Shown here piece by piece: positions 24,923 to 33,170 of a stretch of 40,879 bases of DNA. The notes under the pieces were generated by a model, which searched no databases, was not told where the DNA came from, and saw nothing but the letters and a program-made list of their open reading frames with translations. The stretch lies in NCBI GenBank assembly GCA_903831255.1, contig CAIKWZ010000035.1, positions 1 to 40,879 on the forward strand, written 5' to 3'. The DNA comes from an uncultured Alphaproteobacteria bacterium. GTDB lineage: Bacteria; Pseudomonadota; Alphaproteobacteria; Caulobacterales; Hyphomonadaceae. Every line of letters begins with the position of its first letter. Position 1 is the first letter of the stretch. Position numbers and translations under genes: made by a program.

Positions 24923-25203
24923 TTATAGTCCCCAAGATCGTATCCCCCGCGCGCCGCTACGCGAACGGCGCCCGCTGGGTTGTCCTGAAGGAGGTCGCCT
25001 GCTGCGATGCGCAGGGCGTCAGCGATCCGCAATAGACTGGTCACGCGCAGGTCGCGTTTACCGGTTTCGATAAGGGAGAGGGCCGGCGCGCTGATCCCGC
25101 TGAGCCGCGCCAACTCGTGCAGGTTCAGACCGCGATCCTCACGGGCCTTGCGGATCCTGTTTCCCACGCTGGCAAGTCGTCTGCCTTCCTGATCAACGGC
25201 CAT
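24919..25203 (-). CDS. hipB: HipB-like XRE-family antitoxin
   Basis: A 94-residue helix-turn-helix protein. The HTH spans about residues 14-68 (IRKAREDRGLNLHELARLSG, then APALSLIETGKRD and LLRIADALRI), typical of XRE/HipB. The partner binds HipA and represses the operon. ATG 25203 was chosen; a TTG two codons further upstream is possible. Two palindromes lie just upstream (25214-25231 and 25261-25284) and are candidate operators. The gene precedes and overlaps hipA, the normal order of the module. Confidence 0.92.
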   Translation of the reverse strand: MAVDQEGRRLASVGNRIRKAREDRGLNLHELARLSGISAPALSLIETGKRDLRVTSLLRIADALRIAAGDLLQDNPAGAVRVAARGGYDLGDYK

Positions 25204-25213
25204 GATCAAACTC

Positions 25214-25231
25214 TTTACTGAATTCGGTAAA
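25214..25231. promoter_or_regulatory. Near-perfect palindrome upstream of hipB
   Basis: TTTACTGAATTCGGTAAA is symmetric apart from one base pair about its GAATTC centre. It begins 10 bp upstream of the hipB start codon. HipB-type repressors bind palindromes at such positions, so this is a candidate operator for autoregulation (inference). Confidence 0.55.
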
Positions 25232-25260
25232 AATAAGCCCTAGGGGGCGTGACGGCAAGG

Positions 25261-25284
25261 CATTTTATTGAAAACAATAAAATG
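25261..25284. promoter_or_regulatory. Perfect 10-bp inverted repeat upstream of hipB
   Basis: CATTTTATTG (25261-25270) and CAATAAAATG (25275-25284) are exact reverse complements separated by AAAA. The segment is AT-rich within GC-rich DNA. It is about 60 bp upstream of hipB and may be a second HipB operator or part of the promoter. A terminator is less likely because no long T-run follows. Confidence 0.55.
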
Positions 25285-25708
25285 ACCTCTCGTTCAGCGC
25301 CCAGGCCTCGAGGTTTATCGAAAACGGCGACATCAGCGGCTTTGATGGCGGTGGAGGGCGCGCGGGAGGGGCTTGACGTCCGCCTTCCGGGTAATGGGCT
25401 GTATCGACCGCCAGGTCTGCAACCCTTGTCCGGAAGGGTCCGCACAATAGCTCGCGTCGGGACCTCCGAGACGTTCGTCCCGCAAGCATACTCAAGGATC
25501 TGAACGGAAGGCTGCCCCGAAGCTGACATCGCGCAGTTGCGGGGTTTTCGGCTTTTTGGAGAGGAACGACCCCGCCGTCCTGTTCGCCCCTCGCAGATTG
25601 GGGGCCTCAGCGAAACATGCGGCGGTTATCATCATCAGGGCGCGGGCCTGAGACGGCCCGCCGATGAACGCCATTGGGCTCCCTCGGCGTTCGGACGCCT
25701 CTGAATAG
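25285..25708. other. Intergenic region between hipB and tyrS; two small hairpins
   Basis: About 420 bp with no convincing gene. An 84-codon forward frame (25249-25503) has no recognised family and starts opposite the hipB control region. Two stem-loops lie near tyrS: CGGGCC/GGCCCG (25643-25660) and GGCGT-TCGG-ACGCC (25686-25699). The second lies 15 bp beyond the tyrS stop and could end tyrS transcription, though no T-tract is present. Confidence 0.45.
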
Positions 25709-25880
25709 GAGGCCTCAGGCCTCCTGAACCGCCTTCAGCCTGGCGTGACGCTTACGTCCCATGGAGAGACGGGCGAGGCCGTCTGCGTCCAGGTCGCTTT
25801 CGCGCACCAGAGCGCCCTCATCGGTCACCGTCTCTGCATTGAGGCGGACCGAGGCGGCCTTGATGGCCCGTCGGGCCTCG
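25709..25880 (-). repeat. Direct repeat copy B: 3' end of intact tyrS
   Basis: The 172-bp partner of 23324-23495, comprising the last roughly 55 codons of tyrS, its stop and 6 bp beyond. Both copies have the same orientation and lie about 2.4 kb apart. No inverted terminal repeats or recombinase gene accompany them. Confidence 0.93.
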
Positions 25881-26989
25881 GATTTTGACGTGCAGAGGCC
25901 GGCGCTGACCAGAGCTTCGCTGATCAGTAGCCCATCCTTCAGCTTGTCCCGGGACACCTCGAAGGTCGGCATCCCCTCGCCGGTCGAGCCGCCCGAGAAC
26001 ACCGCCTCGGCGGCGGCTCGCGCCTCCGCCGCCGCTGCAGCGCCGTGCAGCAGGGTTGTGGCTTCATCGGCAAGCCGGGCCTTCACCGCATTGATCTCTG
26101 AGCCTGTCGCGGCCTCGAGACGGGCGATCTCCTCCACGGGAACGTCCGTAAACAGCCGGAGGAAGCGCCCGACATCCGCATCCTCCGTGTTTCGCCAGAA
26201 CTGCCAGTATTCATAAGGCGAGCGCATATCCGCGTTGAGCCAGACGGCGCCTGAGACGGTCTTGCCCATCTTGGCGCCGGATGCGGTGGTGATGAGCGGC
26301 GTCGTCAGGCCGAAGGAGTGCGCATCGGCGACCCGTCGGCACAGCTCGACCCCGTTGACGATGTTGCCCCACTGATCCGAGCCGCCCATCTGGAGCCGGC
26401 AAGCCCGCTTCCGGCACAGCTCCAGGAAGTCGTAGGACTGGAGAAGCATGTAGTTGAATTCGAGGAAGGTGTAGGGCTCCTCATTGCGCAGGCGACGCGC
26501 GACAGTCTCCTGCTTGATCATCGTGTTGATCGTGAAGTGTCGGCCGTAATCGCGCAGAAAGTCGATATAGCCGAGGCCGTCGAGCCAGTCGGCGTTGTTG
26601 AGCATGATTGCGTCCGTCGGGCCGTTCCCGAACCGGAGATAGCTCTCGAAGGCCCGACGGATCCCGGCCATGTTGGCGGCGATCTCCTCGACCGTGAGAA
26701 TGGGGCGGGATTTTTCCTTATCCGTCGGGTCCCCGATCTTGGTGGTTCCCCCTCCCATGAGGACGATGGGTTTGCCTCCCGCCTGCTGGAAGCGCCGCAG
26801 GGCCATGATCTGGACCATGTGCCCGACATGGAGAGACGGCGCGGTGCAGTCGAACCCGATATAGGCCGTCGGGACCTCCGAGGCGGCATAGTCGTCGAGG
26901 CCTTCAGGATCCGTGATCTGATAAATATGGCCGCGAGCCGTCATGTCGCGCAGAAACGCGGAGCGGGGTTTAAAACCATCAAGGCTCAT
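25715..26989 (-). CDS. tyrS: Tyrosyl-tRNA synthetase
   Basis: A 424-residue class I synthetase that charges tRNA-Tyr. The HIGH motif appears as HVGH (residues 54-57), the KMSKS motif as KMGKT (240-244), and QMGGSDQWGNI (about 200-210) is the tyrosine-binding region. A C-terminal S4 domain (about 355-424) binds tRNA. Length is typical (about 400-425). The last 55 codons are duplicated about 2.4 kb downstream beyond hipBA. The copy here is intact. A HipA kinase as immediate neighbour is notable because HipA targets are aminoacyl-tRNA synthetases. Confidence 0.97.
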   Translation of the reverse strand: MSLDGFKPRSAFLRDMTARGHIYQITDPEGLDDYAASEVPTAYIGFDCTAPSLHVGHMVQIMALRRFQQAGGKPIVLMGGGTTKIGDPTDKEKSRPILTVEEIAANMAGIRRAFESYLRFGNGPTDAIMLNNADWLDGLGYIDFLRDYGRHFTINTMIKQETVARRLRNEEPYTFLEFNYMLLQSYDFLELCRKRACRLQMGGSDQWGNIVNGVELCRRVADAHSFGLTTPLITTASGAKMGKTVSGAVWLNADMRSPYEYWQFWRNTEDADVGRFLRLFTDVPVEEIARLEAATGSEINAVKARLADEATTLLHGAAAAAEARAAAEAVFSGGSTGEGMPTFEVSRDKLKDGLLISEALVSAGLCTSKSEARRAIKAASVRLNAETVTDEGALVRESDLDADGLARLSMGRKRHARLKAVQEA

Positions 26990-27101
26990 GGCGGTCTCCC
27001 AGTGGACGCGGGGGCGCGATTATCACGTTCCCGGCTCGAGGCGAACAGGCCGATGATCGTCTGCGCGAGGACGCACCCGGCCGGTGGCGACGGTCGCCGC
27101 C

Positions 27102-27779
27102 TCAGGCGTCCTTGGCGGCTTCTTTACGGGCCTTCTCGAACGCCTTGAGGCGCTTTTTGAGGTAGGTCGACGCCGTCTTTTCCAGGTCCTCGAGCTTGTT
27201 CTGGAAAAAGTGGTTGGCGCCCGCCACAGTCGCCCGCTCGATCGTTTCGCCCTTCTGCACCCTTACCTTGGTCAGGGATCGGTCGATGTCGGCGGGCGGC
27301 GCCACGATGTCCTTGTCCCCGGAAATGAGGATGCCTGAGGCTGGGCAGGGGGCGAGGAAGGAGAGATCATAATGGTTGGCGGGCGGCGCGACCGCGATGA
27401 AGCCGTCGATTTCCGGACGACGCATCAGCAGCTGGAGGCAGATATACGCCCCGAAGGAGGAGCCTGCGACCCAGCACTGGCTCGGGCTTTCGCTCAGGGA
27501 TTCAAGGTGATCAAGGACATAGGCGGCGTCGGAGAGCTCCGCGACGCCGGAATCGAACTGCCCCTGGCTGCGTCCGACACCCCGGAAATTGAAGCGCATG
27601 GTCGAAAAACCGTGGGCCGCGAACATCTCGAACAGCGTGATCGTGACCGGGTCCTGCATCGTTCCGCCCGCCTTGGGGTGAGGATGAAGGATCAGGGCGA
27701 TCGGCGCATCGGGAGCTTCGGCCGGCGTGTATCGGGCTTCGATCCGGCCCGCCGGGCCCGAAATGATCAGTTCCGCCAT
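27102..27779 (-). CDS. Alpha/beta-hydrolase (COG2945-type)
   Basis: A 225-residue predicted hydrolase. The nucleophile elbow is VAGSSFGAY with Ser108, the acid is probably Asp155 (LISGDKDIV), and the base is His190 (AGANHFFQ). The oxyanion-side motif LHPHPKAGGTMQDPV (about 31-45) is typical of this widespread proteobacterial family of unknown substrate. ATG 27779 (MAELIISGPAGRIEA) was chosen; the open frame extends 67 codons further through the divergent regulator's promoter region, which is unlikely to be translated. The Lys/Ala-rich C-terminal helix is common in alphaproteobacterial versions. Confidence 0.87.
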   Translation of the reverse strand: MAELIISGPAGRIEARYTPAEAPDAPIALILHPHPKAGGTMQDPVTITLFEMFAAHGFSTMRFNFRGVGRSQGQFDSGVAELSDAAYVLDHLESLSESPSQCWVAGSSFGAYICLQLLMRRPEIDGFIAVAPPANHYDLSFLAPCPASGILISGDKDIVAPPADIDRSLTKVRVQKGETIERATVAGANHFFQNKLEDLEKTASTYLKKRLKAFEKARKEAAKDA

Positions 27780-27964
27780 GGGGTGCTCGCTGTCTTGCGG
27801 CCCCGAAAGACCAGGAAACGGCCGGGCCGGAGAGGGGAGAAACGCCATTCCGTCGATTTTTTCAAGTTTTTCGTGCGCTGATATGGAAAACAACCCCTTT
27901 CGCACTCTGGAAAAAACGCGGGGACCCTCTATCTTAGACTGGGGTATAACGGGGTGGGGACGTG

Positions 27965-28408
27965 ATGAATCTGGGGTCAAAAGGGCGATACGCGATCATC
28001 GCGGTGATCGACATCGCTCAAAACGGGCGCAATGGCGCGGTGCCTCTCTCGGACGTATCCCTGAGACAGGACGTGTCGGTATCCTATCTTGAGCAGCTCT
28101 TCGCCCTTCTCCGGCGCGCCGGGGTGGTCACAAGCGCCCGTGGGCCCGGGGGCGGATACAGGCTGGCTCAATCTCCCGAGGAGCTGACCATATGGCGGAT
28201 CGTTCAGGCGGTCGGTCTTGTCGCGGGGGCCGAGGCGACTGAGACGCCCGGCGTTCGCGGCGGTCCAGTGGTTGAGGGCCTGTGGAAAGACCTCGAACGT
28301 CACATGACGGACTATCTCAACTCCGTGACGGTCGCTGATGTGCTTGCCGGCCGGACGGGTGCGCGCTGGCGCGAGGATCGGCTGTCCCCGGACGCCTCGA
28401 TGGTCTAG
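27965..28408 (+). CDS. Rrf2/IscR-family regulator of Fe-S assembly, cysteine-free
   Basis: A 147-residue winged-helix regulator. MNLGSKGRYAIIAVIDIA, SVSYLEQLFALLRRAGVVTSARGPGGGYRLA and the C-terminal LNSVTVADVLAG align with IscR. Its location immediately before iscS-sufBCDS-sufT-sufA points to control of that operon. E. coli IscR binds a [2Fe-2S] cluster through three cysteines (92, 98, 104) in the region that here reads EATETPGVRGGPVVEGL; no cysteine occurs anywhere in this protein. Alphaproteobacterial IscRs are known to have reduced cysteine sets. ATG 27965 was taken; GTG 27962 adds one residue. A GGGGA lies just upstream. Confidence 0.9.
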   Translation: MNLGSKGRYAIIAVIDIAQNGRNGAVPLSDVSLRQDVSVSYLEQLFALLRRAGVVTSARGPGGGYRLAQSPEELTIWRIVQAVGLVAGAEATETPGVRGGPVVEGLWKDLERHMTDYLNSVTVADVLAGRTGARWREDRLSPDASMV

Positions 28409-28417
28409 TCTTGGGCG

Positions 28418-29581
28418 ATGAGCCCGCCCCGTATCTATTGCGATTACAATGCGACCGCTCCTTTGCGGCCCGAGGCCCGTCTCGCCATGGCGGGCGCGTT
28501 TGAGGACGGCGGAAACCCGTCTTCGGTTCATGCCGAGGGACGACGCGCCCGCGCGCGCCTCGAGGCGGCTCGCGAGACGGTGGCGGCCAGCATCGGCGCC
28601 TGCCGCGAGGATGTGGTTTTCGTCAGCGGCGGCACCGAGGCGGTTTCCGGCCCTCTGTCGGCGGCTCTTGAAGCGTGCGGCGGGAGCCTGATCGCCTCAG
28701 GACTGGAGCATGAGGCCGTCTCCTCGCTTGGCGGATCCCCCTTTGCCTGGCCGGCGACGCCGGAGGGGCGTGCGGATCTGGGCTGGCTGGAGGAGGCTCT
28801 GGCCCGTGAGGTCTCCGCAGGACGAAGGCCTGTGGTCTCCCTGATGCTTGTCAACAATGAGACCGGGGTCATCCAGCCGGTCGCTGAGGCGGCCCGGCTT
28901 GTGCGGGCGGTCGGCGGGCTGCTTCATTGCGACGCCGTCCAGGCGCTGGGCCGGATCGCCGTCTCGGTGGTCGACCTTGATGTGGATTATCTCTCGCTCT
29001 CGGCTCATAAGGTCGGGGGACCTCAGGGGATGGGAGCCTTCTTCATCAGGCCCGGTGCGCCATTTCGTCCACGCCAGACCGGCGGAGGTCAGGAACTGGG
29101 GCGGCGGGCCGGAACCGAGGCGGTGGCCCTGGCGGCGGGTTTTGCGGCGGCCGCTGAAGCCGCGCTGCGGGATATGGACGCATACCGCGCGCTTGCTGGG
29201 CCCAGGGACCGGATGGAGGCCCGGCTTCAGGCGGCGGCGCCGGATCTTTGCATTCACGGGCGAGGGGCTGAGCGGGTGGCGGGCGTTTCCTGCTTCGGAG
29301 TTGAAGGTTTGCCTGCCGATACCCAGATTATGGCTCTCGATCTGGCGGGCTTTGCCCTCAGCGCGGGCGCGGCGTGCTCTTCGGGTAAGGTGAGGGCGAG
29401 CCGTGTGTTGACCGCGATGGGGCTCTCCGATACCGCCGCTCGGTGTGCGGTGCGGGCGAGTTTCGGCTGGGGGTCGCGCACAGGAGACATGGATGCGCTG
29501 GCGGAGGCGTGGATCGGGTTCGTCCGTCGGGCGAGGCCGCAATTTTTGAGCAGGGACGCGCTCGCAGATGCCGGACGTTAA
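28418..29581 (+). CDS. IscS/NifS-type cysteine desulfurase (group I-like)
   Basis: A 387-residue PLP enzyme that mobilises sulfur from cysteine as a persulfide. [14 protein letters not shown] at the N-terminus, the PLP lysine in [12 protein letters not shown], and the catalytic cysteine in the loop [14 protein letters not shown] identify it; the ACSSG loop is group I (IscS/NifS). It starts 9 bp after the regulator gene and overlaps sufB by 14 bp. The operon thus encodes two desulfurases (this and SufS). The GREN-type tRNA/IscU-binding tail of true IscS is not obvious. The N-terminus is short but acceptable. Confidence 0.9.
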   Translation: MSPPRIYCDYNATAPLRPEARLAMAGAFEDGGNPSSVHAEGRRARARLEAARETVAASIGACREDVVFVSGGTEAVSGPLSAALEACGGSLIASGLEHEAVSSLGGSPFAWPATPEGRADLGWLEEALAREVSAGRRPVVSLMLVNNETGVIQPVAEAARLVRAVGGLLHCDAVQALGRIAVSVVDLDVDYLSLSAHKVGGPQGMGAFFIRPGAPFRPRQTGGGQELGRRAGTEAVALAAGFAAAAEAALRDMDAYRALAGPRDRMEARLQAAAPDLCIHGRGAERVAGVSCFGVEGLPADTQIMALDLAGFALSAGAACSSGKVRASRVLTAMGLSDTAARCAVRASFGWGSRTGDMDALAEAWIGFVRRARPQFLSRDALADAGR

Positions 29582-31085
29582 GGAGAACATCGAGGCTGGG
29601 ACGATCGAGGCCGTTCGGGGTCTCGAGGCGGACCGCTACAGCGAGGGCTTCGTCACCGACATCGAGCAGGAGCTGGCGCCTCGGGGACTGACCCAGGAGA
29701 CGGTCCGGTTCATTTCGGCCAAGAAGGAGGAGCCGGAATGGATGTTGCGCTGGCGCCTCGACGCATTCGAGCGCTGGCAGGAGATGGAGGAGCCCGATTG
29801 GGCCCTTTTGTCCTACCCCCCGATCGACTATCAGGACGCTCACTACTACGCAGCGCCGAAGAACGCCTCGAAGTACAAGTCGATCGACGACGTTCCGAAA
29901 GAGATTCTCGACACCTACGCCAAGCTGGGTATCCCCCTGCGCGAGCAGGAGGTGTTGCTGGGCGTTGAGGGCGCCAAGGAGACCGCTGCAGCGGCCCGGG
30001 AGACCCCGCGCGTCGCGGTCGATGCGGTCTTCGACAGCGTGTCGGTCGCCACCACCTTCAAGGAGGAGCTGGCGCGCGCGGGCGTGATCTTCATGTCCTT
30101 CTCCGAGGCCGTGCGCGAGCACCCGGATCTGGTTCGACGATATCTCGGAACCGTCGTGCCGCCGACCGACAATTTCTTTGCGACCCTTAATTCCGCGGTC
30201 TTCTCCGACGGCACCTTCGTCTACATCCCCAAGGGCGTGCGTTGTCCGATGGAGCTGTCGACGTATTTCCGGATGAACGCCCGGGGGTCGGGACAGTTCG
30301 AAAGAACCCTCATCATTGCGGATGAGGGCTCTTACGTATCCTATCTCGAGGGCTGTACGGCGCCGATGCGCGACGAGAACCAGCTCCATGCCGCAGTCGT
30401 CGAGCTGGTGGCGCTCGAGGGCGCTGAGATCCGCTATTCGACGGTTCAGAACTGGTGGCCTGGGGATTCGGAAGGCAAGGGCGGGGTCTACAACTTCGTC
30501 ACCAAGCGGGGCGATTGCCGCGGAGCGCGCTCGCGCATTTCCTGGACCCAGGTCGAGACCGGGTCGGCGATCACGTGGAAGTATCCCAGCTGTATCCTGC
30601 GAGGGGATGATTCAGTCGGCGAGTTTTATTCGATCGCCGTCACCAACGGTCGCCAGCAGGCGGATACGGGAACCAAGATGATCCATCTCGGGCGCAATAC
30701 GCGCTCCCGCATTATCTCCAAAGGCATATCGGCCGGTCGCTCCAACAATACCTATCGCGGCCTGGTTTCGGTTCATCCCCGCGCAAGCGGCGCCCGCAAC
30801 TTCACCCAGTGCGACAGCCTTCTGATCGGTTCCTCGTCCGGGGCCCACACCGTGCCTTATATCGAAAACCGTCGGGCCGACGCCCAGCTCGAGCACGAGG
30901 CGACGACGACGCGTTTGTCCGAGGATCAGCTTTTTTACGCCCGGCAGAGAGGCCTCGGCGAAGAGCAGGCGGTCGCTCTCCTGGTCAACGGGTTCGTCCG
31001 GGACGTCATTCAGAAGCTCCCGATGGAGTTCGCCGTCGAGGCTCAGAAACTTCTCGAGGTCTCCCTGGAGGGCAGCGTCGGCTGA
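29568..31085 (+). CDS. sufB: Fe-S cluster assembly scaffold SufB
   Basis: A 505-residue core scaffold of the SufBCD complex, on which [Fe-S] clusters are built. Signatures include [98 protein letters not shown] and the C-terminal [21 protein letters not shown]. Length is typical (about 480-505). It overlaps the desulfurase gene by 14 bp and is followed by a 115-bp spacer containing a strong hairpin before sufC. No defect was seen. Confidence 0.97.
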   Translation: MPDVKENIEAGTIEAVRGLEADRYSEGFVTDIEQELAPRGLTQETVRFISAKKEEPEWMLRWRLDAFERWQEMEEPDWALLSYPPIDYQDAHYYAAPKNASKYKSIDDVPKEILDTYAKLGIPLREQEVLLGVEGAKETAAAARETPRVAVDAVFDSVSVATTFKEELARAGVIFMSFSEAVREHPDLVRRYLGTVVPPTDNFFATLNSAVFSDGTFVYIPKGVRCPMELSTYFRMNARGSGQFERTLIIADEGSYVSYLEGCTAPMRDENQLHAAVVELVALEGAEIRYSTVQNWWPGDSEGKGGVYNFVTKRGDCRGARSRISWTQVETGSAITWKYPSCILRGDDSVGEFYSIAVTNGRQQADTGTKMIHLGRNTRSRIISKGISAGRSNNTYRGLVSVHPRASGARNFTQCDSLLIGSSSGAHTVPYIENRRADAQLEHEATTTRLSEDQLFYARQRGLGEEQAVALLVNGFVRDVIQKLPMEFAVEAQKLLEVSLEGSVG

Positions 31086-31161
31086 GCCCGGCTCTTTCGG
31101 CAAGCCAGGTCGGACGAGGGAGCCGCATCCGGCAAGCCGGTGATGAACGTATAAGATAACA

Positions 31162-31186
31162 GGCTCATCCTGCTTCGGGATGAGCC
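31162..31186 (+). promoter_or_regulatory. Stem-loop in the sufB-sufC spacer
   Basis: GGCTCATCC (31162-31170) and GGATGAGCC (31178-31186) are exact reverse complements around a TGCTTCG loop. The stem ends 15 bp before the sufC start chosen here, and its right arm contains the alternative ATG at 31180. No T-tract follows. It could tune the SufB:SufC ratio by mRNA processing or partial termination (inference). Confidence 0.55.
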
Positions 31187-31200
31187 GGACAGGACCACAG

Positions 31201-31965
31201 ATGCTCGAACTCAAAGACCTTCGCGCCCGTCTCTCCCTTGAGGGAGCGCCGGATCGGGACATTCTCAATGGGGTCACGCTCACCGTGCCCGCAGGCGAGG
31301 TCCATGCGATCATGGGACCTAACGGCTCGGGCAAGTCGACCTTGTCCTATCTGCTGGCGGGAAGGCCCGGCTATGAGGCGACGTCCGGATCGGCGCATTT
31401 TCTCGGCGAAGACCTTCTCGCCCTTGAGCCTGAGGCGCGGGCGGCGAAGGGCGTGTTTCTGTCCTTCCAGTACCCGGTCGAGATACCCGGCGTTCCCGTG
31501 ATGACCTTTGTCCGCGCGGCGATGAATGCGCAGAGGACCTCGCGCGGTGAGGCGGAGATTTCGGCGCCGGACTTTCTCAAGAAATCCCGCGCCATCGCTG
31601 AACGTCTGCGCATGGATCCGGACATGCTCAAGCGGCCGCTGAATGTGGGGTTTTCCGGAGGAGAAAAGAAGCGTCTTGAAATCTATCAGATGCTGATGCT
31701 CGAGCCGCGCCTGATGATCCTCGATGAAACCGATTCAGGTCTCGACATCGACGCTCTTCGCATTGTGTCTGAAGGCGTGAACGCCCTTCGCTCACCGGAC
31801 AGGGCCATGCTGGTCATCACGCATTATCAGCGCCTTCTCGACCATATTCGGCCCGATCGGGTGCATGTTCTCTCGGCAGGCCGCATCATCGCCTCGGGCG
31901 GCCCGGAGCTCGCCCTGAGACTTGAGAGCGAGGGGTACGACGCCCTGATCGCGGGAGCGGGCTGA
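31201..31965 (+). CDS. sufC: Fe-S cluster assembly ATPase SufC
   Basis: A 254-residue ABC-type ATPase of the SufBCD scaffold. Walker A GPNGSGKST, the SufC-typical VFLSFQYPVEIPGV, signature GFSGGEKKRLEIYQ, Walker B LMILDETDSGLDID and the H-loop VITHYQR are all present. ATG 31201 (MLELKDLRA) gives the family-typical N-terminus; ATG 31180, seven codons upstream, lies inside a 9-bp stem and is less likely. The stop abuts the sufD start. It has no membrane partner; its energy drives SufB/SufD rearrangement. Confidence 0.96.
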   Translation: MLELKDLRARLSLEGAPDRDILNGVTLTVPAGEVHAIMGPNGSGKSTLSYLLAGRPGYEATSGSAHFLGEDLLALEPEARAAKGVFLSFQYPVEIPGVPVMTFVRAAMNAQRTSRGEAEISAPDFLKKSRAIAERLRMDPDMLKRPLNVGFSGGEKKRLEIYQMLMLEPRLMILDETDSGLDIDALRIVSEGVNALRSPDRAMLVITHYQRLLDHIRPDRVHVLSAGRIIASGGPELALRLESEGYDALIAGAG

Positions 31966-33165
31966 ATGTCCTCCTCTCTCTCTGCGTCGGCGCCTCTCCT
32001 GGACGCCCGCTCATCCGGCCTTCTGGCTCGTCTGGAGGCGATGGATCCGAGCCCGTCGCGGCTTCGGGCGCGTGAGGCGTTTGCAAGGACGGGTCTTCCT
32101 CACAGACGGATCGAGGGATGGCGCTGGAGCGATGTGCGGGCGGCGTTGTCCCGCCCGCCTGCAGGCGGAGCGACGGACGCGCCTGCAACGCCGCTGGCGG
32201 GCGGATCGGGTCTTGCCTTCGGCGAGGGCGGGCTCACCGCGGGCGAGCTTGCCGTATCATCCTGGACAAGAGGGGTTTCTGAGAACGAGGCGCGGGTCCC
32301 TGACGTCGGAGCGCTGGGCTGGCTTGCCGAAGCGCTCGCCCTCGATGGGGCCGATATCACGCTCGCTCCCGGAGCGCAGCCTCTGGCCCTCGTCTTCTCC
32401 GGTCGAGAGGGTGATCGCTTTGTTCACCTTCGGATCCGTGTTCCGCAGGGCGTTGAGGCGCAGGTGGCCGAGAGCCATCTCTCCGGCGGCGGTTTCAGTT
32501 CTGTGCGCGTCGATTATGTGCTCGAGGCGGGAGCCTCTCTTCACCGGTCGGTCTTTCTTGCCGGCGGTGCGGAATGCGTGCAGGCGGCCGTCGCCAGCGT
32601 GCGCCTCGCTCCCGGGGCGCGGTTTCACCAGACCTTTCTCTCCCTGGGCGCTGGACTGTCACGTCTCGAAACCGCCCTGACGCACGAGGGCGACGGGTCC
32701 GAGGCGGTGCTCGACGGCGCCTATCTGCTCGGCGAGGGCAGGCGGACAGATGTCGTCACCCGTGTCGATCATCTGGGGGTCGGCGCTTCGACCCGTCAGC
32801 TGGTGCGCGGAGCGGTGAAGTCCGGCGGACGCGGGGCTTTTCAGGGCCGTTTCCATGTGGCCCGTCACGCGCAGAAGACGGACGCGCGGATGCAGCATCA
32901 TGCCCTGCTTCTCGAGGAGGGGGCCGAGGTGAACGCCAAGCCCGAGCTTGAGATTTATGCCGACGATGTTCAGTGCGCTCATGGAGCGACGACCGGCGCG
33001 CTCGACGAAGCCGCTCTTTTCTACATGCGTCAGCGGGGGCTGCCTCTTGCTCAGGCGCGGGCCCTGCTCACCCTGAGCTTTATTGCATCGGCTCTCGAAA
33101 GCGCGCCGTCCGGGCCGCGCGAAGCATTGCTTGGCGAGGCCGAGAGATGGCTGACGGGAGCATAA
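31966..33165 (+). CDS. sufD: Fe-S cluster assembly protein SufD
   Basis: A 399-residue paralog and partner of SufB, needed for iron acquisition by the scaffold. RRIEGWRWSDVRAAL near the N-terminus and the C-terminal core NAKPELEIYADDVQCAHGATTGALDEAALFYMRQRGL, followed by ALLTLSFIASAL, are SufD hallmarks. The beta-helix region in the middle is Gly/Ala-rich and weakly conserved, as usual. It starts immediately after the sufC stop. sufS starts 5 bp after its stop (or overlaps it, if ATG 33147 is used). Confidence 0.95.
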   Translation: MSSSLSASAPLLDARSSGLLARLEAMDPSPSRLRAREAFARTGLPHRRIEGWRWSDVRAALSRPPAGGATDAPATPLAGGSGLAFGEGGLTAGELAVSSWTRGVSENEARVPDVGALGWLAEALALDGADITLAPGAQPLALVFSGREGDRFVHLRIRVPQGVEAQVAESHLSGGGFSSVRVDYVLEAGASLHRSVFLAGGAECVQAAVASVRLAPGARFHQTFLSLGAGLSRLETALTHEGDGSEAVLDGAYLLGEGRRTDVVTRVDHLGVGASTRQLVRGAVKSGGRGAFQGRFHVARHAQKTDARMQHHALLLEEGAEVNAKPELEIYADDVQCAHGATTGALDEAALFYMRQRGLPLAQARALLTLSFIASALESAPSGPREALLGEAERWLTGA

Positions 33166-33170
33166 GTACG

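Noticed and set aside
25249-25503. 84-codon forward frame opposite the hipB control region
   Set aside because: No family recognised and no clear ribosome-binding site, and its start lies within the candidate operators.
23324-25880. Insertion sequence or composite transposon around hipBA
   Set aside because: No transposase, no terminal inverted repeats and no short target-site duplications were seen; the repeats are pieces of tyrS.
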